The notes under the pieces: generated by a model
Seen by the model: the letters and a program-made list of their open reading frames with translations, nothing else
Database searches by the model: none
Told to the model about the DNA's origin: nothing
Program-made: the position numbers and the translations under genes
NCBI GenBank assembly: GCA_964601085.1
Contig: CAZRLN010000010.1
Span: 1 to 64,000, forward strand
Direction of reading: 5' to 3'
Length of the DNA: 64,000 bases
DNA from: UBA1444 sp964601085
GTDB lineage: Bacteria; Bacillota; Negativicutes; UBA1444
Part shown: positions 45,034 through 54,254 of the stretch, one piece after another
Layout: the number at the start of each line of letters is the position of its first letter
How positions within the stretch are numbered: position 1 is the stretch's first letter

Positions 45034-46161
45034 TCAAACCATCTCCACGAACGTCTGGATCTTGGTCCGGGATTGACCGCTATTCTCCGTGCTTTGGTCA
45101 ATATCCAGGCACAAGGTCGGAATCTCTGCTTCCTCCAGGTGTTTCGCCAACATCGGGTACTCATACTCTTCGACATCGCAGAAACTCATCAGGCAAACAA
45201 TCACCCCATCGGCCCGATATTGCTTCGCCAGGTCGACCAACAGCGATCCCCGCGTATTGTTTACTTCATGGACCGTGGAACAGGCCCGACGGTCCAGCCA
45301 TTGCTGCGCCAGGCATTCCAAAGGGGAGCCGCAGCCCGTCGGAATGGCTGTCCGGTATTGTCGCGATTCCTGCGCCAAGTCGTCGCCGACCACCGCAATA
45401 TTGTTCTCGGCGAGAATCCCCAGTAAATCTTCCGGTTCCGCCGTAATTCCGGTCAAAATGACCTTTTTCCCTTGCCAATGATGAGCAGGCAGCGCCTTCA
45501 ATTCCGCGACAATCTTGTTGATGATCTCCGTGTGGGCCGTCTTTTCCATGAAATGCGCGCTCTTCATCACGGCATGCCGGACTTTCGGAGTGATAATATC
45601 CAAATGATCATTGGCAACTTCGGCGAATTCCCGCATCGCCGCGCTATGCGCGTTATAAACCGCAATACTGGCGTTGATCGCCTCGTCAGTGATCGGATGA
45701 CCGGCAATCTCTTCCAGCTTGGCTTTGACGGCGTTGTATTCCGCCGCCAGAAATTCTTTCGCGCCCTCGACATCCCGATTTTGCGGCTGAATCAGTCCGA
45801 TCAGCGGAATGTCTTTGACTCCGACGCGCCAAGCCCCGCTCATGCCGCGGAATGTATCGCAAAGGATCGGCATGATGACGGCGGACAGGCCTTTATATTT
45901 GTCCAACATGCCGAATTCCAGACAGGACCGCATGATCGAACAGATAAAGATCGGCACGTACTGACCGGCCCTGGCGGGATTCACCTGGCCGCCCCAGATT
46001 CCCATCGGGATCATGCCGGCGGCATGCACCAATTCTTCGGCGGAATAAATGGGGAAACAGCCGACGACCTTTTTCCCGTTGCGCAGATACCTATCCAGCA
46101 TGGTACGAGGATAGGCGGCAATGGTTTGAAGCTCTTCCAACATTGTCGTTAAATTAGCCAT
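45034..46161 (-). CDS. 2-hydroxyacyl-CoA dehydratase subunit, HadC/HgdB-like
   Basis: A 375-residue subunit of an oxygen-sensitive dehydratase that removes water from (R)-2-hydroxyacyl-CoA through a ketyl radical. It carries the YSAEELVHAAGMIPMGIWG and CDTFRGMSGAW segments and cysteines expected to ligate a 4Fe-4S cluster (CSIMRSC, LMSFCDVEEYEYP). It belongs to the shorter subunit family (HadC, FldC, HgdB), of normal length. AAGGAGG lies six bases before the ATG at 46161; the open frame continues upstream inside the partner gene. It overlaps the other subunit by eight bases. Confidence 0.92.
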   Translation of the reverse strand: MANLTTMLEELQTIAAYPRTMLDRYLRNGKKVVGCFPIYSAEELVHAAGMIPMGIWGGQVNPARAGQYVPIFICSIMRSCLEFGMLDKYKGLSAVIMPILCDTFRGMSGAWRVGVKDIPLIGLIQPQNRDVEGAKEFLAAEYNAVKAKLEEIAGHPITDEAINASIAVYNAHSAAMREFAEVANDHLDIITPKVRHAVMKSAHFMEKTAHTEIINKIVAELKALPAHHWQGKKVILTGITAEPEDLLGILAENNIAVVGDDLAQESRQYRTAIPTGCGSPLECLAQQWLDRRACSTVHEVNNTRGSLLVDLAKQYRADGVIVCLMSFCDVEEYEYPMLAKHLEEAEIPTLCLDIDQSTENSGQSRTKIQTFVEMV

Positions 46162-47425
46162 TTTGCGCCTCCTTGTTTTGCTGCATGATTTCCACCAACC
46201 CCTGCAGGCGTGTTTCAAACTGCGCTTCGCTGTAGACGCGCGAATCGGACTGATCGCCGTCAAAATTCGTGCAGGGTACGCCAGTCCGCTCTTCAACGAT
46301 ATGACGGCCGACAAAAATATGGAAGGTCATCATTTTGCAGCTTCGGTTGACGTGGCAAAGCATTCCGTTGCAACCGTATTTTTCGATCGTGTCGGACCGC
46401 ATATTCATAATCGATTTGGTGGACAGACTGTTCGTAGAAGAGGTCGCGTAAGCCGCCGCCATCGAATCCAGGTCTCCTGGCTCGTAAACGACGTTCCATG
46501 CCGTGACATAGCCGTTGATCACCGCATTGACATTATAATTTTTGAGGGTCTTAAGGTTGTGCCCCAGGTTGGGCCAACAGGCGATCCCTTCCCAGTGGAC
46601 GCGGTATTTCTCTTCGGACGGGAACGTGGTGGTCCCATTCGCAATATGCTCTTCCACTTCTTTTTTCAGTTGTTCGAAAATCTTGGTCGTCGATTCTTTG
46701 CCGCGGCAAAGCACCAGACAGGACATGTAGTTGAAGAAATCGAATCCGCTGAGCGGCGCCGGAATCCGTTCATTCAGCTTGATAATGTCGTCAAATAGTT
46801 TGCTGTTGATTTGAGACCGTTTCTGAACTTCCAGGAATTTATCCCAGTCAAACTTCTTGCCGCTAAATTTTTCCATATCCGCAATATATTTTTCGATCTG
46901 CTTGCGGATGTATTTCACCTTGTGGGGCGCCGGTTTCTCTTCATCATAATTGAACAGGCAATCCACGAAGAAAATGGGAATGTTCAAGTTTCGGGACAGG
47001 CTTTCGTACCATTTCATCAGTTGCGTACAGCTGTTGTTCGCCAACAGCAAGAAGTCCGGCGTGGGCATCAGCGGATCGGCTTTGTCATAAGCAGGATCCT
47101 TGATTTTTTCCGCCAGCGCCATATTGAGCCGGGCATACGAACAGATATTCATGGGATACCGCATCGGGCCTTCCGCGTATTGAATCAGTTCGTCCCCCAG
47201 ATGTTTTGCGGAGATCGACGCGGCGTTATTCTCCGGATAAAGAACCGGAATATCCAGTGTTTCGCAGATTTCCTGGGGAAAAATGGCGGTGGACCAACCA
47301 ACGATCTCCCCGCGCGCCTTGGCGTCCCAGGCATCTTGATACACCTTGGCCGTTTGCTCCGCCACCATGATTCGCGACTTCGGCAATTCACGTTTTGGTT
47401 TTTTCTCGGCAGTTTCGGACATCAT
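46154..47425 (-). CDS. 2-hydroxyacyl-CoA dehydratase subunit, HadB/HgdA-like
   Basis: A 423-residue partner subunit of the radical dehydratase. Typical sequences are GWSTAIFPQEICETLDIPVLYPENNAA (active site start, written here in part), CSYARLN, LLANNSCTQLMKWYE and the CHVNRSCKMMTF cysteines for the second 4Fe-4S cluster. The length fits HadB/FldB/LcdA rather than the longer glutaconate HgdA. The start ATG at 47425 follows AAGGAGG by five bases; the next ATG is also possible. The gene order with CoA-transferase and activator equals that of hadAIBC in Clostridioides. Confidence 0.92.
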   Translation of the reverse strand: MMSETAEKKPKRELPKSRIMVAEQTAKVYQDAWDAKARGEIVGWSTAIFPQEICETLDIPVLYPENNAASISAKHLGDELIQYAEGPMRYPMNICSYARLNMALAEKIKDPAYDKADPLMPTPDFLLLANNSCTQLMKWYESLSRNLNIPIFFVDCLFNYDEEKPAPHKVKYIRKQIEKYIADMEKFSGKKFDWDKFLEVQKRSQINSKLFDDIIKLNERIPAPLSGFDFFNYMSCLVLCRGKESTTKIFEQLKKEVEEHIANGTTTFPSEEKYRVHWEGIACWPNLGHNLKTLKNYNVNAVINGYVTAWNVVYEPGDLDSMAAAYATSSTNSLSTKSIMNMRSDTIEKYGCNGMLCHVNRSCKMMTFHIFVGRHIVEERTGVPCTNFDGDQSDSRVYSEAQFETRLQGLVEIMQQNKEAQNG

Positions 47426-47460
47426 CTCAACCTCCTTGCAATCACAATATTTTGCGGGGA

Positions 47461-48243
47461 TCATACTCCCCGGATCAACTCATCCTTCGCCAACACCGCC
47501 GCGCCCAGCGCACCGGCCAGCTGGCAATCCTCATGCACCAGAATCTGTGATTTTAGTTCCTGGCCCAACAGAGCCACCAATCCTTTGTTCAACGCCACGC
47601 CGCCGCTCATCGCAACTTCCGGCACGATGCCGTTCCGGTAGGCAAGAGCGGAAACCCGTTTGGCAACCGACCGATGGATGCCCGCCACCAAGTTTTCAAT
47701 CTTCACATGGGTGGACAGTTTGGAAATAACCTCGGATTCGGCAAACACCGTGCAGGTGTTGCTGATGCTGACTTCGTCCGTCGCCGCCAGCCCGATGTCC
47801 CCCAATTCCGCCACCGATACATTGATGATGCGCGCCATGACATCCAGAAATTTCCCTGTCCCGGCAGCGCATTTATCGTTCATGACAAAGTTCTCCAGCA
47901 TGCCCTTGGCATTGACACGCAATACTTTGACATCCTGTCCGCCGATATCCACAATGGTTCGGGCGGAGGGAAACAGAAAATTTACGCCTTTGGCGTGGCA
48001 GCTCAGTTCGCTTTTCTGGCTGTCGGCCGCGTCAAAAGTAAAGCGGCCGTAACCCGTCACCATGATCCGGTCAATATCGGCCTTCACTAAATTCCGTTGG
48101 GCCAGCGCCTGCTCAAACACCGCTTGGGGACCGCTCGTTCCGGTCCCCAGCGGCACAATCGCCTTGGCGATGATTTCTTTTCCCTCTTTGAGGATGATGC
48201 ATTTGCAGGCGGTAGACCCAATATCAATTCCCAATGTCAGCAT
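47461..48243 (-). CDS. 2-hydroxyacyl-CoA dehydratase activator ATPase (HadI/HgdC-like)
   Basis: A 260-residue ASKHA-fold ATPase that donates one high-energy electron to the dehydratase. It is a homodimer holding one 4Fe-4S cluster through two cysteines per subunit, seen here in NDKCAAGTGKFLD and SNTCTVFAES. Nucleotide-binding motifs are LGIDIGSTACKC, VDIGGQDVK and AMSGGVALN. It sits between the CoA-transferase and dehydratase genes, within the same operon. Confidence 0.95.
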   Translation of the reverse strand: MLTLGIDIGSTACKCIILKEGKEIIAKAIVPLGTGTSGPQAVFEQALAQRNLVKADIDRIMVTGYGRFTFDAADSQKSELSCHAKGVNFLFPSARTIVDIGGQDVKVLRVNAKGMLENFVMNDKCAAGTGKFLDVMARIINVSVAELGDIGLAATDEVSISNTCTVFAESEVISKLSTHVKIENLVAGIHRSVAKRVSALAYRNGIVPEVAMSGGVALNKGLVALLGQELKSQILVHEDCQLAGALGAAVLAKDELIRGV

Positions 48244-48260
48244 TGCAATCCGTCTCCTAC

Positions 48261-49445
48261 TCAGACAACCCCATTTGCCTGAAGTTTTGCCAGTTCCTCT
48301 TTGGTCATTTTCAGTTTTTCCAGATAGATCTCTTCATTATTGGCGCCCAGTTCCGGTCCGGCCCATTCGACCTTGCCGGGAGTGTCGGAAAGCTTCGGTG
48401 TAACGTTTTGCATCGTAAGCACGCCGAATTTTTTCGTCGGCACCTGGATCAAAGCTTCCCGAGCGGCAAAATGCGGGTCCTTGACAATATCCGCCGCCGT
48501 GTAGACTTTGCAGTTTGGCACCTCGTCGCCCATGGCCGCCATGCATTCTTCAATGGTATGGGCCCGACACCAGTCCTCGGCGATTTGATTGATTTCTTCG
48601 CGGTTTTTCATCCGGCCTTTGGCAGTGCTATACTCTTCGCTTTGCAATAAATCTTCCCGGCCGATTCCTTTGGCGAACTGTTCGAAAACCTTGTCGCCGG
48701 CAACCGACAATACGAAGTATTGATCATCCTTGGTCAGAAAATGTCCGGAAGGTATGGTGACCAACGTTCCGTTCCCGACCCGGTTCCGGATGCTGCCATC
48801 GTAGGAATATTCGGCGATGATCGATTCCATCATGCGCAGTGTGGTTTCCGTCAGACAGCCGTCAATCCGCTGTCCCAATCCGGTTCCAATAACATCGCGG
48901 TGATAGATCGCAAACATGATCCCGATCGTGCCAAACATGGCCGTCATAAAATCCGCCACGGAAACGCCCGGTTTGATTGGCGGCTCACCGGGGAAGCCGG
49001 TCACATGCAGAAAGCCGCCCAAGGCCAGTCCAATCCGGTCAAAACCCGGTTTATGGCTGCAAGGTCCGGTCTGTCCATACCCGGAGGCGCTGTAAAAAAC
49101 CAGACGGGGATTTAGATCATGCAACATCTCCCAAGTAAAGCCCAATTTTTTGAACACACCGGGGCGGAAATTCTCGATCAATACATCGGCGTCCTTCAAA
49201 AGCTCAATCAGAATTTCTTTGCCGCGCTTCTCCTTCAAATTGAGGGTAACGCTTTTTTTGTTACGTCCTTCGACAGCGAACCACAAATCCTTGATCCTGC
49301 CCATGTTGCGCATCAAATCGCCTTCCTTGGGCGGCTCCACCTTGATTACCTCGGCGCCGAAATCAGCCATCAACGTCCCGGCAAACGGGCCTGCCAGAAT
49401 ATTGCCCACTTCAACGACTTTTAACCCTTCCAACGCTTTTGCCAT
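48261..49445 (-). CDS. Class III CoA-transferase, HadA-like (CaiB/BaiF)
   Basis: A 394-residue family III CoA-transferase. The N-terminal LKVVEVGNILAGPFAGTLMADFGAEVIKVE block is typical, and the catalytic Asp is in GVSVADFMTAMFG. In had-type operons this enzyme passes CoA from the product to the incoming 2-hydroxy acid. I choose the ATG at 49445 with GAGGGAG upstream; the open frame begins 63 bases earlier. The gene is 17 bases from the activator gene. Confidence 0.92.
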   Translation of the reverse strand: MAKALEGLKVVEVGNILAGPFAGTLMADFGAEVIKVEPPKEGDLMRNMGRIKDLWFAVEGRNKKSVTLNLKEKRGKEILIELLKDADVLIENFRPGVFKKLGFTWEMLHDLNPRLVFYSASGYGQTGPCSHKPGFDRIGLALGGFLHVTGFPGEPPIKPGVSVADFMTAMFGTIGIMFAIYHRDVIGTGLGQRIDGCLTETTLRMMESIIAEYSYDGSIRNRVGNGTLVTIPSGHFLTKDDQYFVLSVAGDKVFEQFAKGIGREDLLQSEEYSTAKGRMKNREEINQIAEDWCRAHTIEECMAAMGDEVPNCKVYTAADIVKDPHFAAREALIQVPTKKFGVLTMQNVTPKLSDTPGKVEWAGPELGANNEEIYLEKLKMTKEELAKLQANGVV

Positions 49446-49524
49446 CTTGTCAGTCACTCCCTCTTTATTTATTCCCGCAACGCTCGCGCGCCGCCATGCT
49501 TCCGCCATTATTGGAAGATTCCCC

Positions 49525-49992
49525 TTACCGGCGCTTTTTAATCAGCAGAACAAACTCCCCTTCTTGGACAACTTCCTGTCGTTGGTTGAGAATGGTCCGC
49601 TTCATGACAATCTTGCCGCTGCTGCTTTCCGGACGGGCATCCACCTTCTCGATAATTTCGACCTCAACATGGACAGTATCGCCAATCAAAACCGGCTTCT
49701 TGAATTTCCAGGACCGCACTTCGGTAAATGCCGTCAGTGTGCCGGTCATCGACATGCCGTAGGGGGTTCGGGTATATAACCCCGATGCGACCACCAACGG
49801 CAGCAAACCGTGCGCCAGCCGCTCCCCGGCGATCGAAGTTTTCGCGTATTCGGCGTCTGTATGAAGAATGTTATAATCCCCGGAAATACCGGCAAAGTTC
49901 ACAATGTCGGCTTCCGTGATGGTTCGCCCCACCGATACGCACTTGTCCCCCACCTGCATGTCCTCGAAATACTTCTGTTCCAATAGTTCCAT
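49525..49992 (-). CDS. MaoC-like (R)-specific enoyl-CoA hydratase
   Basis: A 155-residue hot-dog-fold protein of the MaoC family, adding water to enoyl-CoA to give (R)-3-hydroxyacyl-CoA or the reverse. The signature with the catalytic Asp-His pair is in SGDYNILHTDAEYAKTS, followed by ERLAHGLL. The ATG at 49992 follows GAGGGGG by seven bases. It is the first gene of the operon with the hadAIBC-like genes, which suggests that the enoyl-CoA made by the dehydratase is hydrated at the 3-position. Confidence 0.9.
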   Translation of the reverse strand: MELLEQKYFEDMQVGDKCVSVGRTITEADIVNFAGISGDYNILHTDAEYAKTSIAGERLAHGLLPLVVASGLYTRTPYGMSMTGTLTAFTEVRSWKFKKPVLIGDTVHVEVEIIEKVDARPESSSGKIVMKRTILNQRQEVVQEGEFVLLIKKRR

Positions 49993-50136
49993 GCCAATCC
50001 CCCTCTTTCTCATTCATCGCGACCCTGCCACACAGGCGCCGCGTTATACTGAAACATCCTCTGTTTCGATCAAAACCGAAATCCGTTAAATTTTTTTAAC
50101 AATTCCTACTTCTTATATTAGTGTCTCGATTATTGT

Positions 50137-50183
50137 TTTGTAAATTATCACTTTTGTTATCAAACGTTAGTATTTAATTTAAC
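50137..50183. promoter_or_regulatory. Second copy of the putative LysR operator
   Basis: The 323-base gap upstream of the MaoC gene contains TTTGTAAATTATCA (50137-50150), identical over 14 bases to the site next to lysR. A GTTA-N10-TAAC dyad follows at 50166-50183. No gene is seen in the gap; the rest holds the terminator of the upstream operon. Confidence 0.5.
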
Positions 50184-50232
50184 ACTTCTCCAGATTCGAT
50201 TCTGTTTCCTAGTTGTTATTGGCGGCGCGGAC

Positions 50233-50289
50233 AAAAAATCAGCATAAAACCGCCCGGCCCTTATGGAACCGGACGGTCCTATGCTGATT
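50233..50289 (-). terminator. Terminator of the CitMHS operon
   Basis: On the minus strand AATCAGCATA pairs with TATGCTGATT, with an inner CCG-rich helix, and the stem is followed by TTTTTT. It shows that the CitMHS and MaoC operons are separate transcription units. Confidence 0.85.
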
Positions 50290-50315
50290 CAGTCACACTA
50301 TAATGGAGATATCGT

Positions 50316-51614
50316 CTAAAACCTGAATGCTCCCGTAATAATCGCCACAATCGTCATCATGATCGTGGTAATAAACGTGTAGGGGATCGTAAATTTTTGA
50401 TGCTCGCCCAGATCGACACTGGCGAGGCCTACCAGCAGGAATGTCGAGGCGGTTAACGGGCTGACCGGGAATCCAGTGGTCATCTGCCCCAATATCGCCG
50501 CCCGCGCTACCTCGATCTTGGCGACGCCCATGGCCTCCGCCGCCGTGGCCAGAACCGGCAATACACCGAAATAATAGGAGTCCGGGTCAAACAACAAACT
50601 AGCCGGCATGGAAGTGATTGCCGTAAACACCGGCAGGTGCGCGCCGAAGCTGGCCGGGACGAAACTGACCATCATCTGGGCCATTGACTTGACCATCCCG
50701 GATTTTGAGAGAATACCGGTGAAGATTCCGGCGGCAAAGATGATGGCAATCATAAACACCGCCGATTTTCCCTGCGCCACGATCCGCTCCTGCTGCATTT
50801 TAACATCGGGGTAATTCACAATCAGAGCAATCACCAACGCCAACATGAACACTACCGGCAACGGGATCAATTTTCCCTCAACTAGCGCCACAATCGCCAC
50901 AATCGTCAGGCAAATGTTAAACCATACCAGTTTGGGACGTTTCAATTCATTTGCCGGCTCAGGTTCATTGCCAACCGGTTGCATCTCATTCGAATGCCTG
51001 ACGCCAATGCGTGCGCGTTCCTTTTTCCCCAGCCAAAAGCTCAATACTACCACAACCACAAGGCCAGCGATTTGGGCAGGAATCATCGGGTTAAAAAACT
51101 CGGTCATGTTCAGTTGCAAAGAGCTGGCGGCGCGCAAGGTCGGTCCGCCCCAGGGCAACATATTCATGGTACCGGCGCCCATAGCCACAATGCAGGTCAA
51201 GACTCGCCTATCCATTCCCAACTTATCGTAAATCGGCAGCATAGCGGGAACCGCAATCAAAAACGTCGAGGCGCCCGAGCCGTCAAGATGCGCCAGCATA
51301 GTGATAATCGAAGTTCCGACGGCAACCTTTACCGGATCGCCGCCGCCATATTGAATGATCCGCTTGATCGCCGGATCAAACATTCCGGCATCATTCATCA
51401 GTCCAAAATATAGAATGGCAAAAGTCAGCATCACGCCTACGGGCGCCACGCTTTTGATTCCCTCAAAAGCGAACTTGCCCAATTGCGGCCCGAAGCCGGC
51501 AAAGATTCCAAAGATCATCGGCACTGCGACCAACGCCACAATCACTGAAGCCCTTTTGGTCATGATAAGAATCAACAACGCTAAAATGATGCAAAATCCC
51601 CAAAACGCCAGCAT
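50316..51614 (-). CDS. CitMHS family carboxylate transporter
   Basis: A 432-residue carrier with about 12 membrane segments, similar to the citrate-metal:proton symporters CitM/CitH. Characteristic parts are HLDGSGASTFLIAVPAMLP, GAGTMNMLPWGGPTLRAAS and the mirrored DPDSYYFGVLPVL and TGFPVSPLT. AAGGAGG lies eight bases before the ATG at 51614. It is the last gene of an operon with a CoA-transferase and an HMG-CoA-lyase-like enzyme, so it probably imports the acid they degrade, possibly a branched or hydroxylated di-/tricarboxylate. Confidence 0.9.
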   Translation of the reverse strand: MLAFWGFCIILALLILIMTKRASVIVALVAVPMIFGIFAGFGPQLGKFAFEGIKSVAPVGVMLTFAILYFGLMNDAGMFDPAIKRIIQYGGGDPVKVAVGTSIITMLAHLDGSGASTFLIAVPAMLPIYDKLGMDRRVLTCIVAMGAGTMNMLPWGGPTLRAASSLQLNMTEFFNPMIPAQIAGLVVVVVLSFWLGKKERARIGVRHSNEMQPVGNEPEPANELKRPKLVWFNICLTIVAIVALVEGKLIPLPVVFMLALVIALIVNYPDVKMQQERIVAQGKSAVFMIAIIFAAGIFTGILSKSGMVKSMAQMMVSFVPASFGAHLPVFTAITSMPASLLFDPDSYYFGVLPVLATAAEAMGVAKIEVARAAILGQMTTGFPVSPLTASTFLLVGLASVDLGEHQKFTIPYTFITTIMMTIVAIITGAFRF

Positions 51615-51727
51615 TTTCTCCGCCTCCTTTATAATGAAATGCACGGCCTGAACAGTGGACGCAACCGGATTTCTGATGGTTTTTTCGGCTTCGCCGGCTG
51701 CGTCCCTTATTCAAGGCTTCGGTTGAT

Positions 51728-52813
51728 TCAGTCAGGAAATAGCTGACCAACTTTTTCGCCAAGCTTAGCTTTTTTCTCTTTCAGTCCTTTTCGCTTGTAC
51801 GACTCGTTCGGCGCTTTGGGAATTCGCCCGTGCAGAATCGAGGATGACCGCAACCGGCGACCGATGGTTTTTTCCATCAATACGCCCAGTTTCAGAATGC
51901 GGTCCACGTTGATTCCCGTCTTAATGCCCATCTCGTCAAGCATGACCACCAGGTCTTCCGTGCTCACCAAGCCGACGGAATTGGGGTCTTTATAATAGTA
52001 GGCGCCTGTGCCGGGAACCGGCGTGTCATCGACAAAATTGGCCGGCTGGCCGCCGATGCCGCCCAGGGTGCTTTCGAAAATGTTGATGCCGGCCTGCAGT
52101 GCCGCCAGCACATTGGCCAGGCCCCAGCCGCGCGTCACATGGAAATGGCCGACATGCAAGTCGGGGTTCGGCATGGCATCCATCACCATCGAATAATAGC
52201 GGTAAACCTGATCGGGCGGCGCCGAACCGTCGTGATCCGCGTGCTCGATATCCGCCGCGCCGATGTCCAACCAGCGTTTGCTGAAGGTAATCGCGCTTTT
52301 CAAATCCGTCGGCCCGGAAATCGGACTGCCCCAGATCGTGCTCACCGTTCCATTCACTTTGATGCCGGCGTCCGTCGCTTTTTTGATGCATCGCTCCGCT
52401 TCCTTCCAATATTCCGGCAAGGTGCAGCCGGAATTGGCGAAGTGATGCTCTTCGTCCGTGGATACCATCATCAGGATCCGGTCCGGCCCGTAGCCGTTCT
52501 TTTTGGCTTCGATGGCCCGGTCTACCGCACTCTCCCGGATCGTCACCGCCGTCAGTTCGATCTCGTCCCAGTCGACTTTGGCTTTCGCCAAAGTCCGGCT
52601 GTTCCGCACGCGTTGGAGCAATTCCTCCGCGTCCTTGAACTGCGGCATGACAAAGGCATTGCCCAGGTTTGTCAGCTCGATCCGTTTTACGCCCGCCAAA
52701 ATCAGCTGTTCGGCGTAATAGGTTTTGGCATCGGTGGAAACAAAACGTTCTTCATGTTGGAACCCGTCCCGAATGGTAATGTCGCCAATACGTACTTCTT
52801 TGGGAAAATTCAT
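51728..52813 (-). CDS. HMG-CoA lyase-like enzyme (HMGL/DRE-TIM family)
   Basis: A 361-residue TIM-barrel enzyme of the DRE-TIM metallolyase family. The metal/catalytic motif is ITIRDGFQHE; the HxH metal site is in HVGHFHVTRGWGLAN; ESTLGGIGGQP follows the family pattern. Members cleave 3-hydroxy-3-methylacyl-CoA or condense acyl-CoA with keto acids. Next to a CoA-transferase and carboxylate importer, a lyase that splits a 3-hydroxyacyl-CoA into acetyl-CoA or pyruvate plus another product is most likely. The gene is 16 bases downstream of the CoA-transferase. Confidence 0.88.
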   Translation of the reverse strand: MNFPKEVRIGDITIRDGFQHEERFVSTDAKTYYAEQLILAGVKRIELTNLGNAFVMPQFKDAEELLQRVRNSRTLAKAKVDWDEIELTAVTIRESAVDRAIEAKKNGYGPDRILMMVSTDEEHHFANSGCTLPEYWKEAERCIKKATDAGIKVNGTVSTIWGSPISGPTDLKSAITFSKRWLDIGAADIEHADHDGSAPPDQVYRYYSMVMDAMPNPDLHVGHFHVTRGWGLANVLAALQAGINIFESTLGGIGGQPANFVDDTPVPGTGAYYYKDPNSVGLVSTEDLVVMLDEMGIKTGINVDRILKLGVLMEKTIGRRLRSSSILHGRIPKAPNESYKRKGLKEKKAKLGEKVGQLFPD

Positions 52814-52828
52814 TGTCCTGCCTCCCTT

Positions 52829-54040
52829 TTATCCTAATGCGCCGCTTTTGCGCAGCGCGGCGATCTGCGCCGGATCCAGCCCCGCCAAATCCTGCAGCAC
52901 TTCATCCGTGTGCTCGCCCAGATTCGGCGCAGTGGTCCGCACCGTGGCCTTCGTATCCGAAAACTTAATCGGACACGCCACCACCTTCATCGGCTGTCCC
53001 ACCGGATTCAACATATCCACGAACATTTCACGTGCTCCCGCAATATGCGGGTCATTCACCAATTGCTTCACGTCATTGATCGGCGCGCTGGGAACGCTGT
53101 TCGCCAAAAGCAGCTCGACGATTTCCGCCACCGTATGCTGCCGGGTCCATTCCGTCACGATCGCGTTTAGCTCATGATTATTCTTGACCCGATCCGGGTT
53201 CTTTTGAAATTCCGGCCGGTCAATCAGGTCTTCGCGACCGATGACCTGGCAGAACCGTTTCCAGACGGCATCGTTGCCGACTGCGATTACGGCCCAGCCA
53301 TCCGACGCCGCGAAAGTGTCATAGGGATAAATAAATTCGTAGCGGTTGCCGATACGTCCCGGAATCCGGTTCTCCACCAGATAGAGCTGGATAATGGTTT
53401 CCATGGCGCTGACGACCGAGTCGACCAGGGCCACATCCACGCTTTGCCCCCGGCCTGTAACTTCCCGGCCTTTCATGGCGGCCAGAATGCCGATGCAGCA
53501 ATTGAGGCCGGCCAGCACATCGCCCATGGCCGTCCCGCTGCGGGTCGGCGGCGAATCCGGCCAGCCGGAAACACTCATCAATCCGCCCATGGCTTGCCCA
53601 ATAATGTCATATCCTGGCCGCTCCCGGTACGGACCATATTGGCCAAACCCGGAGATCGAGGCGAAAATCAGCCGGGGATTAATTTCTTTGAGAACATCAT
53701 AGTCGAGTCCCAGTTTCGTCATGGTTCCCGGTTTATAATTTTCGATGACGACATCCACGTTCTTGGCCATTTCCTTGAAAACAGCCTTTGCTTCCGGCTT
53801 CTTCAGATCCAGGGTAATGCTCAGCTTGTTGCGGTTCATATTGCAGAAGTATGCACTGACCCCTTCCAAAAACGGGGGATAGGTCCGGGTGTCGTCGCCT
53901 TTGCCGGGTTCTTCGATTTTTATGACCTCGGCGCCCATGTCCGCCAACAGCATGGTGCAGAACGGACCTGCCAATACCCGCGTCAGGTCGAGAATCCGAA
54001 CCCCCTTCAATGCGCCGGTTTCCGTCTGTAATAAATTCAT
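52829..54040 (-). CDS. Class III CoA-transferase (CaiB/BaiF)
   Basis: A 403-residue family III CoA-transferase, a paralogue of the HadA-like gene. N-terminal block GVRILDLTRVLAGPFCTMLLAD; catalytic Asp in GTAMGDVLAGLN; C-terminal PIKFSDT and ILRLG-type ends are regular. I choose the ATG at 54040 with GGGAGG upstream rather than the open frame from 54097. It heads the operon whose promoter is a sigma-54 site 70 bases upstream. It probably charges the imported acid with CoA for the lyase. Confidence 0.92.
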   Translation of the reverse strand: MNLLQTETGALKGVRILDLTRVLAGPFCTMLLADMGAEVIKIEEPGKGDDTRTYPPFLEGVSAYFCNMNRNKLSITLDLKKPEAKAVFKEMAKNVDVVIENYKPGTMTKLGLDYDVLKEINPRLIFASISGFGQYGPYRERPGYDIIGQAMGGLMSVSGWPDSPPTRSGTAMGDVLAGLNCCIGILAAMKGREVTGRGQSVDVALVDSVVSAMETIIQLYLVENRIPGRIGNRYEFIYPYDTFAASDGWAVIAVGNDAVWKRFCQVIGREDLIDRPEFQKNPDRVKNNHELNAIVTEWTRQHTVAEIVELLLANSVPSAPINDVKQLVNDPHIAGAREMFVDMLNPVGQPMKVVACPIKFSDTKATVRTTAPNLGEHTDEVLQDLAGLDPAQIAALRKSGALG

Positions 54041-54109
54041 CGTCGCCTTTATCCTCCCTGTCTTTTTCCCGATGGAAAATACCCGCTGTGAGCTCACGAT
54101 ATTCTATAT

Positions 54110-54126
54110 TGCAAATATCGTGCCAA
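54110..54126 (-). promoter_or_regulatory. Sigma-54 (-24/-12) promoter
   Basis: The minus strand reads TTGGCACGATATTTGCA, a near-perfect match to the RpoN consensus with GG and GC correctly spaced. It is about 70 bases upstream of the CoA-transferase gene and about 130 bases from the end of a sigma-54 activator gene. Confidence 0.88.
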
Positions 54127-54254
54127 ATTGGTTTGAATCAACCCCAATAGAAAAAGCGCTGAAATTCAGCGCTTTTCATCCCGATTACGAAATAATTATC
54201 AGAATTATTCTAAATAATTAAAAATCCTTCTTCTCAACTTCTAAAATTGTAGAA

